Positions 33,131 to 41,915 of a DNA stretch of 64,000 nucleotides are shown one piece after another. The first letter of the stretch is position 1. Every line of letters starts with the position of its first letter. The DNA comes from an uncultured Pseudomonadota bacterium. GTDB taxonomy: Bacteria > Pseudomonadota > Alphaproteobacteria > RF32 > CAG-239. The notes below the pieces were generated by a model. The model ran no database searches. It was not told the origin of the DNA and worked only from the letters and a program-made list of their open reading frames with translations. A program made the position numbers and the translations under genes. The DNA is taken from assembly GCA_902763535.1 (NCBI GenBank), contig CACWSG010000005.1, positions 104,164 through 168,163 on the forward strand. The letters run 5' to 3'.

Positions 33131-34813
33131 TTATTTCTTTTTTAAGGCTGCGCCTAAAGCATCACCCAAAGCAGAGTTGCTGCTGTCAGCTGAGCCGTAT
33201 TCTTCCAAAGCTTTCTTTTCTTCATCAATTTCTAATGCTTTGATAGACAAGCCAATCTTGGAATTTTTACGATCAACTGAAGTAACTTTGGCTTCAACCT
33301 TATCGCCCTCGTGAAAGTTCTCAGGATTTTGAGCAGCTTTATCACGACCTAAGTCGGCCTTTTTGATAGAAGCTGTCAAGCCATTAACCTCAACAACTAC
33401 GGCTTTGTCTTCGATAGCTTTTACAACAGCTTCAACGACATCGCCTTTTTTGATGTTGTCTAAGGCAGCAGATACGCTGTCTTCGGTGAGTTGTTTAATG
33501 CCCAAAGAAATGCGCTCTTTTTCAACATCAACATCAATAATCTTAGCTTGGATTTCTTGTCCTTTGGTGTATTCCTTAACAGCTTCCTCGCCGGATTTGC
33601 TCCAAGAAATATCAGACAAGTGAATCATGCCATCGATTTCATCAGACAAGCCAATGAACAAACCAAATTCGGTAATGTTCTTGATTTTGCCTTCAATAAC
33701 CGATCCCAGAGGATGCTCTTCAATGTAAGCAGCCCAAGGATTAGGAGTGCATTGTTTGATGCCCAGCGAGATACGACGTTTCTCAGCATCAACTTCCAAA
33801 ACCTTAACATCAACTTCTTGTGAAGTTGAAACGATTTTGCCCGGATGAACATTTTTGCGGGTCCAGCTCATTTCAGATACATGAACCAAACCTTCAATGC
33901 CGTCTTCCAATTCAACAAATGCACCATAATCGGTGATGTTGGTAACTTTACCATGGTAAATTTGACCAACTTCATATTTGCCTTCAACCTTGGCCCAAGG
34001 ATCAGATTCAAGCTGTTTCATACCCAAAGAAATTCTTTGGTTGTCTTCGTTGAACTTGATAACCTGAACTTTTACGGTCTGACCAACACTCAAAACCTCG
34101 GCCGGATGGTTAATACGGCGCCATGAAATGTCGGTTACGTGCAACAAGCCGTCAACACCGCCCAAATCAATGAACGCACCATAATCAGTGATGTTTTTAA
34201 CAACACCTTCCAAAATTGAACCCTCTTTGAGGTCGTTAATCAACTCAGCGCGAGCTTCAGCACGGGTTTCTTCCAAAACAACACGACGAGAAACAACAAT
34301 ATTGCCTCTAACCTTGTCCATTTTCAAAATTTGGAACGGTTGAACAACACCCATCAAAGGAGTAATGTCACGAATCGGACGAATATCAATTTGTGAACCG
34401 GGCAAGAAAGCAATTGCGCCATTCAAATCAACAGTAAATCCGCCTTTTACGCGACCAAAGATAACGCCGTTAACTCTTTCACCGGCATTCAAGGATTTTT
34501 CCAAATCCTGCCATGCTTCTTCACGACGAGCTTTTTCACGCGACAAAACAATGTTGCCGTCTTTGTCTTCATAGCGGTCAACATAAACTTCAACAACATC
34601 ACCGACTTTCAATTCGGGATTTTGCCCAAATTCACGCATAGGAATGCGACCTTCCGACTTCAAACCGACATCAACGGTAACAAAATCAGGAGTAAGACGG
34701 ATAATTGTACCCTTCACAACCGAACCGGTGATACCGTTATCACCAAATTGTTCATTCAACAATGCTTCAAAATTTTCGTTTGTTTCGGGAATTTTAAATT
34801 CAGTATTAATCAT
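33131..34813 (-). CDS. rpsA: 30S ribosomal protein S1
   Basis: 560 aa, the normal length of six-domain S1. S1 binds mRNA leaders on the small subunit and helps start translation. Repeated S1/OB domains are visible, with recurring GAFIDLGGVDGLLHVTDISW and GAFVELEDGIEGLVHVSEMS segments, each followed by V-x2-V-I-x-F/VD-x3-R-ISLG. The leader before the ATG has no Shine-Dalgarno sequence, as in the autoregulated rpsA leader of E. coli. It lies downstream of cmk in the same direction, the common bacterial order. Confidence 0.97.
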   Translation of the reverse strand: MINTEFKIPETNENFEALLNEQFGDNGITGSVVKGTIIRLTPDFVTVDVGLKSEGRIPMREFGQNPELKVGDVVEVYVDRYEDKDGNIVLSREKARREEAWQDLEKSLNAGERVNGVIFGRVKGGFTVDLNGAIAFLPGSQIDIRPIRDITPLMGVVQPFQILKMDKVRGNIVVSRRVVLEETRAEARAELINDLKEGSILEGVVKNITDYGAFIDLGGVDGLLHVTDISWRRINHPAEVLSVGQTVKVQVIKFNEDNQRISLGMKQLESDPWAKVEGKYEVGQIYHGKVTNITDYGAFVELEDGIEGLVHVSEMSWTRKNVHPGKIVSTSQEVDVKVLEVDAEKRRISLGIKQCTPNPWAAYIEEHPLGSVIEGKIKNITEFGLFIGLSDEIDGMIHLSDISWSKSGEEAVKEYTKGQEIQAKIIDVDVEKERISLGIKQLTEDSVSAALDNIKKGDVVEAVVKAIEDKAVVVEVNGLTASIKKADLGRDKAAQNPENFHEGDKVEAKVTSVDRKNSKIGLSIKALEIDEEKKALEEYGSADSSNSALGDALGAALKKK

Positions 34814-34931
34814 TAAAAATCATATTTCAAAAAAATGCCAGACCCAATCATAATGGCGGACTTGCGCGAATCCACACACCGATTAAAAGCGCGCCCTTTT
34901 TATCGGTAGAGCTATTTATACAGACAAATAT

Positions 34932-35603
34932 TTATTTTTCAAGTGTTTTTTGACGAGATTCGACGATATTGCAAACTTTTTCATATACTTCATCAATACT
35001 CATGTCCGAAGTGTCAATTATGACAGCATCATCTGCCGGTTTCATCGGCGCCGAACTGCGCGAGGCATCGCGCTCATCACGTTCCTTGGTTTGAGCCAAA
35101 ACTTCTTCATAAGTGATAGTCAGCCCCTTTTGCTGAAATTCCTTGAAACGACGCATTGCCCGCACTTCAGATGAAGCCGTGATAAACACTTTTACATCAG
35201 CCTGCGGACAAATAACCGTGCCGGCATCACGCCCGTCATAAACCACGCCGGAAGCCTTGCGCCCATCGCTAAATTGAGGGTTGAGCGCAAAATCCCTTTG
35301 CATTTGCAACAAGGCTGCTCGCACTGAAGGAATCGCTGAAACTTTTGATGCCGCATCACCACCGACTGCCGAGCGAAAATCTTGATGTTTTGACAATTCC
35401 ATTATACGCGGAAAAGTCAGCTTTTGTGCCACCGATAAGGCCGCCTGTTCATCATTGGGGTTTTTGCCTTGTAAAACAACATCCAATCCCACTGCTCGAT
35501 ATACCATGCCGGTATCAAAATAGGTAAGATTGTACTTTGATGCCAATTTGGAAGCTAATGTTCCTTTGCCGGCAGCTGCCGGTCCGTCTATGGTTATAAT
35601 CAT
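34932..35603 (-). CDS. cmk: cytidylate kinase
   Basis: 223 aa, normal for Cmk. It phosphorylates CMP and dCMP with ATP in the cytosol for nucleotide recycling. Visible are the P-loop DGPAAAGKGTLA (6-17), YFDTGMVYRAVG (the CMP-binding region), VVYDGRDAGTVICPQADVKV (the DGRDIGTVV-type motif) and RDERDASRSSAPMKPADDA near residue 180. It is upstream of rpsA by 118 bp and probably cotranscribed. Confidence 0.97.
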   Translation of the reverse strand: MIITIDGPAAAGKGTLASKLASKYNLTYFDTGMVYRAVGLDVVLQGKNPNDEQAALSVAQKLTFPRIMELSKHQDFRSAVGGDAASKVSAIPSVRAALLQMQRDFALNPQFSDGRKASGVVYDGRDAGTVICPQADVKVFITASSEVRAMRRFKEFQQKGLTITYEEVLAQTKERDERDASRSSAPMKPADDAVIIDTSDMSIDEVYEKVCNIVESRQKTLEK

Positions 35604-35647
35604 TTTATACCTGTTATAAAAAAAGTAACTAAATTTTCACTTTATTA

Positions 35648-35677
35648 TTGTTAAAATAGACGATATAATGGTATAAT
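35648..35677 (+). promoter_or_regulatory. predicted promoter for the 35725 gene and rsmE
   Basis: TTGTTA (35648-35653) and TATAAT (35672-35677) are 18 bp apart, with an ATG preceded by AAGGAGA 47 bp downstream. It is divergent from cmk. Another TATAAT at 35664-35669 has no matching -35. Confidence 0.5.
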
Positions 35678-35724
35678 AAAAGCATAAAATGTTATCAATG
35701 TGCATATTTATAAGGAGATTTGCC

Positions 35725-36210
35725 ATGATAAGGTTCTTATTGATTGTTTTGTTCTCGGTTTTTTGTTACTTTGATGCAGAGGCCATTGTTGTGCAAACCG
35801 CAGAACAAGCTTTATCATACAAAAATGTCGCCAGAGGCACTAAAGGGGCTTCGGTCGTAAAAGTTAATAAGCCTTCTCATACATATAGTGCTCCCGTCGC
35901 TAATACTCCTAAGGCCGAAGAACCGGAAAATAAAGAAATTGATTTGAGCGAAAAAGCATCAGCCGAAGTCAGTCTATCCAAAGGAGATACTGCAACCGTA
36001 ACCGTTAAGGAAGAATCCGGTTTTGTATGGAAAGTCAAATATGACAATTCCGCGGTTATTTTTACCAATAAAGGAGCATCAAAAGGAACTCGCACTTTCT
36101 TATTCAAGCAATATAAAGACGACAAGGATAGTGAGGTGTATTTTGACTACATCAACAAAGAAGACCAGTCGGTTGTAGAGAACAAAGCATTGTTTATCAA
36201 AGGCAAGTAA
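35725..36210 (+). CDS. exported protein with possible chagasin-like domain
   Basis: 161 aa from ATG 35725, chosen because AAGGAGA stands before it; an upstream in-frame ATG at 35689 has no such site. The signal peptide ends DAEAI. A Pro/Ala/Glu-rich linker (about 40-75) precedes a beta-rich domain (about 78-161) with DTATVTVKEESGFVWKVKYD. The pattern of an open hydrophobic strand followed by G-F-x-W resembles inhibitor I42 (chagasin-type) domains, which inhibit cysteine peptidases; the match is weak. Its stop overlaps the rsmE start (TAATG), so the two are coupled. Confidence 0.55.
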   Translation: MIRFLLIVLFSVFCYFDAEAIVVQTAEQALSYKNVARGTKGASVVKVNKPSHTYSAPVANTPKAEEPENKEIDLSEKASAEVSLSKGDTATVTVKEESGFVWKVKYDNSAVIFTNKGASKGTRTFLFKQYKDDKDSEVYFDYINKEDQSVVENKALFIKGK

Positions 36211-36941
36211 TGAATAATTTTACAAATATCAGATTGTGGGTTAACCAAAATTTAGCAGCTTCTGACAATATAGTTCTTGAAGGCGAAAAGTCGCATTATT
36301 TGAATAATGTTATGCGCTGCCAAAAAAATGATATTTTGAGATGTTTTAATGCCGATGATGGTGAATATGAGTGCCGAATCGAAGAAATCAGCAAAAACAA
36401 AACTGTAATTAAATCGCTAAAAAAGTGTCGCGATGCAGATAAACCCAGTGATGTTTGGCTTTTGTTTTCGCCTTTGAAAAAAGATAAAACCGATTTTGTT
36501 ATTGAAAAAGCTGTCGAGTTGGGTGTGGCTAAGATTGTTCCAGTGATAACTTCACGCACCAATGCTTCGCATATTCGCACAGAAAGATATACCGCCCAAG
36601 CTATCGAATCCGCGGAACAGTGCGGAAGGTTGAGCATTCCGGAAATCAGCAATCCGATTGACTTAAAAAAATGTTTAAATTCATGGAACACTAATCGCCT
36701 GCTTTATTTTGCGGATGAACGTCAATGCGGGGAAAAAGCCGTTGACGAGTTTGTGAAAAATAAAAAATGTCCAAGTGCTGTGCTTATAGGTCCGGAAGGC
36801 GGTTTTAGTGATGACGAGGCTGGATTTATAAACGAATTCAGCTTTACTCGAAATATAAAATTAGGTCCCAGAATTTTACGGGCTGAAACGGCTGCCATTG
36901 CAGCATTAGCAGTGTGGCAATCTGTAAATGGTGATTGGTAA
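36210..36941 (+). CDS. rsmE: 16S rRNA m3U1498 methyltransferase
   Basis: 243 aa. RsmE is a SPOUT-class enzyme that uses S-adenosylmethionine to methylate N3 of U1498 in 16S rRNA. An N-terminal PUA-like domain (1-75, HYLNNVMRCQKNDIL) precedes the knotted SPOUT domain. Conserved segments are EKAVELGVAKIVPVITSRT, AVLIGPEGGFSDDEAGFI and LGPRILRAETAAIAAL. Length and motifs are those of the family. It is followed by the response regulator after 15 bp. Confidence 0.95.
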   Translation: MNNFTNIRLWVNQNLAASDNIVLEGEKSHYLNNVMRCQKNDILRCFNADDGEYECRIEEISKNKTVIKSLKKCRDADKPSDVWLLFSPLKKDKTDFVIEKAVELGVAKIVPVITSRTNASHIRTERYTAQAIESAEQCGRLSIPEISNPIDLKKCLNSWNTNRLLYFADERQCGEKAVDEFVKNKKCPSAVLIGPEGGFSDDEAGFINEFSFTRNIKLGPRILRAETAAIAALAVWQSVNGDW

Positions 36942-36956
36942 TAAAAAGGAGTAACT

Positions 36957-37640
36957 ATGAAAATACTTATAGCAGATGATCATGAGCTTTTCTTAAAAGG
37001 GTTGGAAATGATTTTGACTGACTACGATAAAGATGCTGAAATAGTTTCAGCTAAAAGTTACAGTGATATATTTTCCATTATTGAAAAAACAAAAGATTTT
37101 GATTTAATACTTACCGATTTGGCTATGCCCGGTGCACATTGGTTGGACGCCATTCAAAAAATGCACAAAGAATTGCCCGAAACACCTATTATAATTCTTT
37201 CTGCGGTATTTGACAGAGAAATAGTGCAAAAAACTTTGGATATCGGCACTGCCGGATACATACCGAAGACCTCGAGCCGTGAGGTTATTATCTCTGCTGT
37301 TAATTTGGTTTTATCGGGCGGTGTTTATATTCCGGCAGAATTGTTGCAAAATAACGAGCAAGCCGAATTGGACATTTTGAAATCGGTGGAAAATATGTCA
37401 GCAAATTCCGATGTCAAAAACAATGCAAAAATATTGTCGCCGCGTCAAATTGATGTATTAAAATTGATTGCTTCCGGCAAATCGAATAAGCAAATCGCTT
37501 ACGAGCTGGGGCTGACCGAGGGAACTGTAAAGCTTCATGTCACAGCCATATTGAGATTGCTGGGAGTTTATAATCGTACAGGAGCCGTTGCAACTGCAAC
37601 ACATTTAGGATTGTTAAATGAAAATGAACAGAATAAATAA
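36957..37640 (+). CDS. NarL/LuxR-type response regulator
   Basis: 227 aa. The receiver domain (1-120) has the acidic pair D7-D8, phosphoacceptor D54 in LILTDLAMPG, the Ser at IILSA and K103 in the GYIPK region. A LuxR-type helix-turn-helix follows (about 160-222): LSPRQIDVLKLIASGKSNKQ, then TEGTVKLHVTAILRLL. It should bind DNA as a dimer on phosphorylation. No histidine kinase is adjacent; the next gene, overlapping by 23 bp, encodes an Hpt-like protein. The regulated genes cannot be told from the sequence. Confidence 0.92.
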   Translation: MKILIADDHELFLKGLEMILTDYDKDAEIVSAKSYSDIFSIIEKTKDFDLILTDLAMPGAHWLDAIQKMHKELPETPIIILSAVFDREIVQKTLDIGTAGYIPKTSSREVIISAVNLVLSGGVYIPAELLQNNEQAELDILKSVENMSANSDVKNNAKILSPRQIDVLKLIASGKSNKQIAYELGLTEGTVKLHVTAILRLLGVYNRTGAVATATHLGLLNENEQNK

Positions 37641-37962
37641 AAAACAACTTGATGAATATTTAAATATTTTCGGTAAGCGCAAGATGCAGGGTTTGTTGCG
37701 CGACTATCTTCTTGATTCAACAAAGTCATGGGAAATGCTTGATAAAAGCACTTTAAGCGAAAAACGTCATATTTTTCACTGCTGGAGATCAAACAGCTTA
37801 GTTTTCGGCATGGAAGATTTTTCGCAGCTTTGCACAAAAATTGAGGATGACTTGATTAATAATCGTATCAATAAAGCTTCCGAACTAATCCCCTTGAGCA
37901 AAGAGTGTTATCAAGAAAGTATCTTAAAAGTGATTTCTGTTTTGCAGGATGATAAAAAATGA
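37618..37962 (+). CDS. histidine phosphotransfer (Hpt)-like protein
   Basis: 114 aa, nearly all helical. The segment IFHCWRSNSLVFGMEDFSQL matches the Hpt signature (His, then Lys/Arg-Ser/Gly-x-Ser, then Phe-Gly), with H54 as the predicted phosphoacceptor and LCTKIED following as usual. Hpt proteins relay phosphate between hybrid kinases and response regulators. The overlap with the preceding response-regulator gene (23 bp, AGGA before the ATG) makes that protein its obvious partner. The cognate kinase is not in the window. The signature is somewhat divergent. Confidence 0.72.
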   Translation: MKMNRINKKQLDEYLNIFGKRKMQGLLRDYLLDSTKSWEMLDKSTLSEKRHIFHCWRSNSLVFGMEDFSQLCTKIEDDLINNRINKASELIPLSKECYQESILKVISVLQDDKK

Positions 37963-38690
37963 AGATAAATAACAACACCGATTTTGTTTATCCGGAGTAT
38001 ATGGATGTTGTTTATGAAGGGCTTTATGATAATGATGCCTTGTGTGAAAAGATGGATAGTCTTTGGAACTGTCAGCTGAGAACCTTCATGCAATATCGAA
38101 ATTTGGTAAATGCACTGACTTATGAACTATCCGCCAATCAAAAGGTTTGTCAGATGGGTGTTGTTTTTGGCAATCAAATTGATGAAACAGCTTTAGCAAT
38201 AGGGGCAAAAGGACAATACCTTATTGTCGATATAAATGATAAAGTGATAAAGCGTACATCTAATCGATGTGGCAAATTATATAAAAACTTGGAATTTGTT
38301 CATAATGATGCAACCAAAGTAAGCACCCCGCCGATTTATGATGCGGTTGTTTGTTTTTTTCTGCTTTCAATGGTGCCACCAAAACATAAAAAGCTCATTA
38401 TTGATAACGCCTTAAAAATGCTGGCTCCCGGAGGCAAAGCCATTTTTATTGATTGGCACAAACCGAGCAAATTACATCCTTTGTATTTGCCGACAAAATT
38501 GTATAATCGCCTTCATCATCCGTTCGTTGAACAGCTATGGGACTGTCCCATACAAGACTTATCCGACTGCGACAATAAATATTATAAATGGAAAACCGAG
38601 ACGCTTTTTGGCGGAATGTTCCAAAAAACGACAGCTTTAAGATTTTCTGACAAAGTTAACGGCGGATACAACTTCAGTTTTGCGAAATAG
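37959..38690 (+). CDS. SAM methyltransferase, RquA-like (rhodoquinone synthesis)
   Basis: 243 aa class I methyltransferase fold. Motif I is degenerate (VCQMGVVFGN near 60), the acidic motif II is IVDIND and the post-motif is YDAVVCFFLLSMVPPKHKK. The C-terminal part APGGKAIFIDWHKPSKLHPL followed by WKTETLFGGMFQKTTALR fits what I recall of RquA, which converts ubiquinone to rhodoquinone for anaerobic fumarate respiration. It overlaps the Hpt gene (ATGA). Motif I lacks the usual G-x-G-x-G, as in RquA. If not RquA, it is a related quinone or biosynthetic methyltransferase. Confidence 0.55.
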   Translation: MKINNNTDFVYPEYMDVVYEGLYDNDALCEKMDSLWNCQLRTFMQYRNLVNALTYELSANQKVCQMGVVFGNQIDETALAIGAKGQYLIVDINDKVIKRTSNRCGKLYKNLEFVHNDATKVSTPPIYDAVVCFFLLSMVPPKHKKLIIDNALKMLAPGGKAIFIDWHKPSKLHPLYLPTKLYNRLHHPFVEQLWDCPIQDLSDCDNKYYKWKTETLFGGMFQKTTALRFSDKVNGGYNFSFAK

Positions 38691-39660
38691 CGATTATTTT
38701 ATCTGCAATATCCGCGGCGCTGTTAAGTGTTGCTTTGGGGGTAAAAGCAATTGCATCCTCATTACACAAATCCTCAGCATAACCATTGTCAATTAAGACT
38801 TTAGCAAAATTCTGATGTTTTTGCGGGAGCCAATTTTTATCGCGGAACAACAAAACCGGAACCCCCGTTCCACAGGCTTCGGAACACATAGACACAGAAT
38901 CGGCTGTGACAATTATGCGATCAGCACAAGCATAAAATCCCATAAGCGGATTTTCTTTATTTTCACCCCATATATAGGTATATGCAGGAATATCTTTTAA
39001 TTTTTGCATAATCAAATTTTGGGCTTTTTCACCGGTGCGACGCGATGTTGTTATAAGGATGGATCCGCCTGTTTTATCGTGCAATTCCTTTATTTTATCG
39101 GCCAACTTTTCGGCATTGGCTAAAGGCCACTCCTTACCTTTGATGCCCCCTCCGATGATTACTGTTGTGTAGGGTTTGGGCAAATTGGCAAATTCCGGTA
39201 ACCATTTTTCTTTGGCCTGTTGCAAGACTTTAGGACAAATTTTGGTGGGAGCGCCTAAGATAATCATCGCATTTGCTATTTGCTTTTTGCTTGGACTATC
39301 ATGATCAGGAACTATCACCAAATCCATTTCTTTCAAGCCGATACCGCCATCCGGATACATTAGCTGAACTATTTTCGTCTTATTAGCGGACATTTTGCGA
39401 ATGTAACGCGCCACCGGAACCGTACGCCTTGATATTGACATAACCACATCAGGATAGTTATCTTTCAGGTCATCTGATGCTTTAAGATTAACCCCCAGCA
39501 AAGTTTTTCCTCTAATCCAGTTGGGCAAACCGGCTAATCCGGTATAGACTATTTTTTTCTCAATAATTTCCATGCGATTACCCAGCGCATTAGCAATTCC
39601 CATGGCCTGACCAACACTGCCGCGACGGTCGTCTAACAACAACCATATTGTTTTTTTCAT
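38674..39660 (-). CDS. ELM1/GtrOC1-family protein (DUF1022)
   Basis: 328 aa. The N-terminus (WLLLDDRRGSVGQAMGIANA) and the middle (SISRRTVPVARYIRKM; TVIIGGGIKG; ITTSRRTGEKAQNLI) match the mitochondrial fission ELM1-like family, a glycosyltransferase-B-type fold common in Alphaproteobacteria and plants. The region VTADSVSMCSEACGTGVPVL resembles the nucleotide-sugar site of GT-B enzymes. The substrate is unknown; a role in envelope glycan or lipid assembly is possible. It converges with the RquA-like gene and overlaps its end by 17 bp. Confidence 0.85.
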   Translation of the reverse strand: MKKTIWLLLDDRRGSVGQAMGIANALGNRMEIIEKKIVYTGLAGLPNWIRGKTLLGVNLKASDDLKDNYPDVVMSISRRTVPVARYIRKMSANKTKIVQLMYPDGGIGLKEMDLVIVPDHDSPSKKQIANAMIILGAPTKICPKVLQQAKEKWLPEFANLPKPYTTVIIGGGIKGKEWPLANAEKLADKIKELHDKTGGSILITTSRRTGEKAQNLIMQKLKDIPAYTYIWGENKENPLMGFYACADRIIVTADSVSMCSEACGTGVPVLLFRDKNWLPQKHQNFAKVLIDNGYAEDLCNEDAIAFTPKATLNSAADIADKIIAISQN

Positions 39661-39763
39661 ATCTGATAACTTTCAAAAATTCATAGTAAAATTATGGTTT
39701 AAGATATATATTATGTATAACACATTTTGAAAAAAGTTAATTACTGTTAGCAAAGGGGTGTGT

Positions 39764-40066
39764 ATGAAATTGTTTAAAGCCGTGTTTTTGGCGATATTGT
39801 TGATGACCGGTGCCGCAAAAGCGCAATATTCGGCCCAGAATGATGCTGCTTATATGGCAACATTAAAAGCGGTTGCTGACTACAAAATAGCTGATGAAGA
39901 AAATCTCAAAGATGTTGAAGCATTACGAGCCAATCAACGCTTTTTGCTTGATTTGCGTAAAATGTTGGATAAGCTATCCAATCGCCGAACCAAAAATTCT
40001 ACCAACACCCGAGTTTATAAAATTTTGCTGAAAGCCGGCAAAGATATATATAATGAGCTGAAATAG
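39764..40066 (+). CDS. small exported protein, unknown
   Basis: 100 aa from ATG 39764 (AAAGGGG upstream; an in-frame GTG at 39758 overlaps that site). The signal peptide ends GAAKAQ. The mature part is helical and basic toward the end, with RKMLDKLSNRRTKNSTNTRV. No family is recognised. It is followed after 9 bp by a small lipoprotein gene, so the two probably form a unit. Confidence 0.65.
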   Translation: MKLFKAVFLAILLMTGAAKAQYSAQNDAAYMATLKAVADYKIADEENLKDVEALRANQRFLLDLRKMLDKLSNRRTKNSTNTRVYKILLKAGKDIYNELK

Positions 40067-40075
40067 GATACTGCC

Positions 40076-40357
40076 ATGAAAAAAATATCAGTTATGACTT
40101 TGTTGTTGATGTTGGGAGCTTGTGCAACAACAACTGAAGAGCCCGGATTGCCTGATTATAATTATTTAGCCTCCCATGTAAATGTTATCGGCAAAACCTC
40201 GAAATATGTAGTTTATGAATACGCCGATGTAAGAGTTGATGAAATAGCTCCGGTTGCCGCGTTATATTGTAATGATCAAAACGGAAAAACTGCCGAATTG
40301 TATGATATTGCCTTGCGCCCCGATCACAGGCGCAGAGCTACTTTTATATGCAAATAA
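40076..40357 (+). CDS. small lipoprotein, unknown
   Basis: 93 aa with the lipobox LGACA (Cys16), so probably lipid-anchored. The mature region contains YVVYEYADVRVDEIAPVAAL and two further Cys residues (YCND, FICK) that could pair. No family is recognised. It shares a likely transcript with the preceding small exported protein and precedes the DnaJ-like gene by 74 bp. Confidence 0.68.
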   Translation: MKKISVMTLLLMLGACATTTEEPGLPDYNYLASHVNVIGKTSKYVVYEYADVRVDEIAPVAALYCNDQNGKTAELYDIALRPDHRRRATFICK

Positions 40358-40431
40358 TTCCGTTTACTTGCAATAAACTTTTTGTATTCCTATATAAAGC
40401 AGTAGGAAATGTTTTATTTTAAGGTGTGGTC

Positions 40432-41346
40432 ATGAATAAAGATTTATATCAGGTTTTGGGAGTGAATAAAAATGCCAGTGAAGCTGAAATAAAATCAGCT
40501 TATCGCAAATTAGCCAGACAATATCACCCCGACTTAAATAAAGACAATAAAGATGCTGCCGAGAAATTTAAGGAAATTTCTTGTGCTTATGATATTTTGG
40601 GCGATAAAGAAAAACGCCGCAAATATGATAATAATGAAATTGATTGTGACGGCAAACCAACCGGATTTGGCGCAGGTTTCGGCAATGAGGGTGGCGGCTT
40701 TCACTCGTATAGCGGCAATCCTTTCGGCAGCGGTTTTCAATCCTCAAACGGAGGTTTTGATTTCTCGTCATTATTCGGTGAAGATATTTTTTCGTCTTTT
40801 GCCGGACAGCAGGGATTCCCTTTCGGGCAAAATCCGCGGCGCGCTGCTAAAGGGCGCGACATAAATTATACCATGCGTATAGATTTTTTGGCGGCCGCTC
40901 GCGGTGAAGAAAAAAATGTTAATATTAACGGCAAAAATATAAATGTTAAAATTCCGGCCGGCACCATATCGGGGCAAACCTTGAGATTAAAGGGTTTGGG
41001 CGAGGCCGGCATTAACGGCGGGCAAAACGGTGATGTTTTGATAACACTGAATGTTGATCAACATCCTTATTTCAGCCTGTCGGATAAAAATATTTTGCTG
41101 GATTTGCCGATAACTCTGAAAGAAGCTGTGTTGGGTGCTAAAGTTACCGTACCGACAATTAACGGCAAGGTTGCGGTTAATATTCCGCCTTATGCCTCAA
41201 GTGGTGAAAAATTGCGGCTTAAAGGCAAAGGAATCAAAGGCGGCGATCAGATTATGACCTTAAAGGTAATTATGCCCAAAAGCAAAAATGAAAACTTGGA
41301 AAAGGCTATGCTGGCAATGCCGGACGAAAATATTAGGACCTTTTGA
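40432..41346 (+). CDS. DnaJ/CbpA-type co-chaperone without zinc finger
   Basis: 304 aa from ATG 40432; the GTG at 40426 is too close to the AAGG site. The J domain (1-68) has the HPD motif in [11 protein letters not shown], which stimulates DnaK ATPase. A Gly/Phe-rich region (about 75-130, [16 protein letters not shown]) and two C-terminal substrate-binding domains follow, with no CxxCxGxG zinc repeats. That makes it a CbpA/type II DnaJ rather than DnaJ itself. Its stop overlaps the next start (TGATG). Confidence 0.93.
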   Translation: MNKDLYQVLGVNKNASEAEIKSAYRKLARQYHPDLNKDNKDAAEKFKEISCAYDILGDKEKRRKYDNNEIDCDGKPTGFGAGFGNEGGGFHSYSGNPFGSGFQSSNGGFDFSSLFGEDIFSSFAGQQGFPFGQNPRRAAKGRDINYTMRIDFLAAARGEEKNVNINGKNINVKIPAGTISGQTLRLKGLGEAGINGGQNGDVLITLNVDQHPYFSLSDKNILLDLPITLKEAVLGAKVTVPTINGKVAVNIPPYASSGEKLRLKGKGIKGGDQIMTLKVIMPKSKNENLEKAMLAMPDENIRTF

Positions 41347-41915
41347 TGATCTTGGACAATATTCGCAATTTTGATTGGGTTAATGAGCCGGAAAATGTCA
41401 GTTTTACCGAGAGCGGTTTGCAAATTACGGCTCAAAAGTCAACCGATTTTTGGCAGAATGTTGACGGAGGTTTTTGCAAGGATAACGGACATTTTTTTGC
41501 AACCTATCAAAACAATAATTTTGTTTTGGACTGCAAGTGGTTTTTTGAGCAAATCAAGGATTCTGCTCAGTGCGGCGCTATGATTAGAATCGATGAGCAA
41601 AACTGGATAAAACTGGGACTCTTGTCGCCTAATATATACAATCCGCAAATCGGGGTAATTGCGGCAAACCAAGGGGCATCCGACTGGTCAATGCATGATA
41701 TTCCGCATGAAACTCACACTCTGTGGTTTAAGCTGAAACGTTGCTACAAAGATTTTGTGGCATATTATTCAACCGACGGCGAAAATTATCAAACTTTGAG
41801 AATAATCCATCTGCCCAAAGCTATCGGGGCATTGAAAGTCGGGGTATATGCCTGTGCGCCCAAAGATGAAAATTTTGAGTGTATTCTGGAAGAAATTAAC
41901 CTGAAAATGCTATAA
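41346..41915 (+). CDS. DUF1349 concanavalin-like protein
   Basis: 189 aa, full length for the family. The segments ITAQKSTDFWQN, FFEQIKDSAQCGAMIRID, WIKLGL and ASDWSMHDI are the recognisable DUF1349 (regulation-of-enolase-like) landmarks of a beta-sandwich fold. Its activity is unknown; the fold suggests carbohydrate binding. It has no signal peptide. It is translationally coupled to the DnaJ-like gene and converges on the phosphatase gene with a 6-bp overlap. Confidence 0.85.
   Translation: MILDNIRNFDWVNEPENVSFTESGLQITAQKSTDFWQNVDGGFCKDNGHFFATYQNNNFVLDCKWFFEQIKDSAQCGAMIRIDEQNWIKLGLLSPNIYNPQIGVIAANQGASDWSMHDIPHETHTLWFKLKRCYKDFVAYYSTDGENYQTLRIIHLPKAIGALKVGVYACAPKDENFECILEEINLKML

Noticed and set aside
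33491..34126. Plus-strand frames across rpsA
   Set aside because: They mirror the repeated S1 domains; the minus-strand gene is certain.
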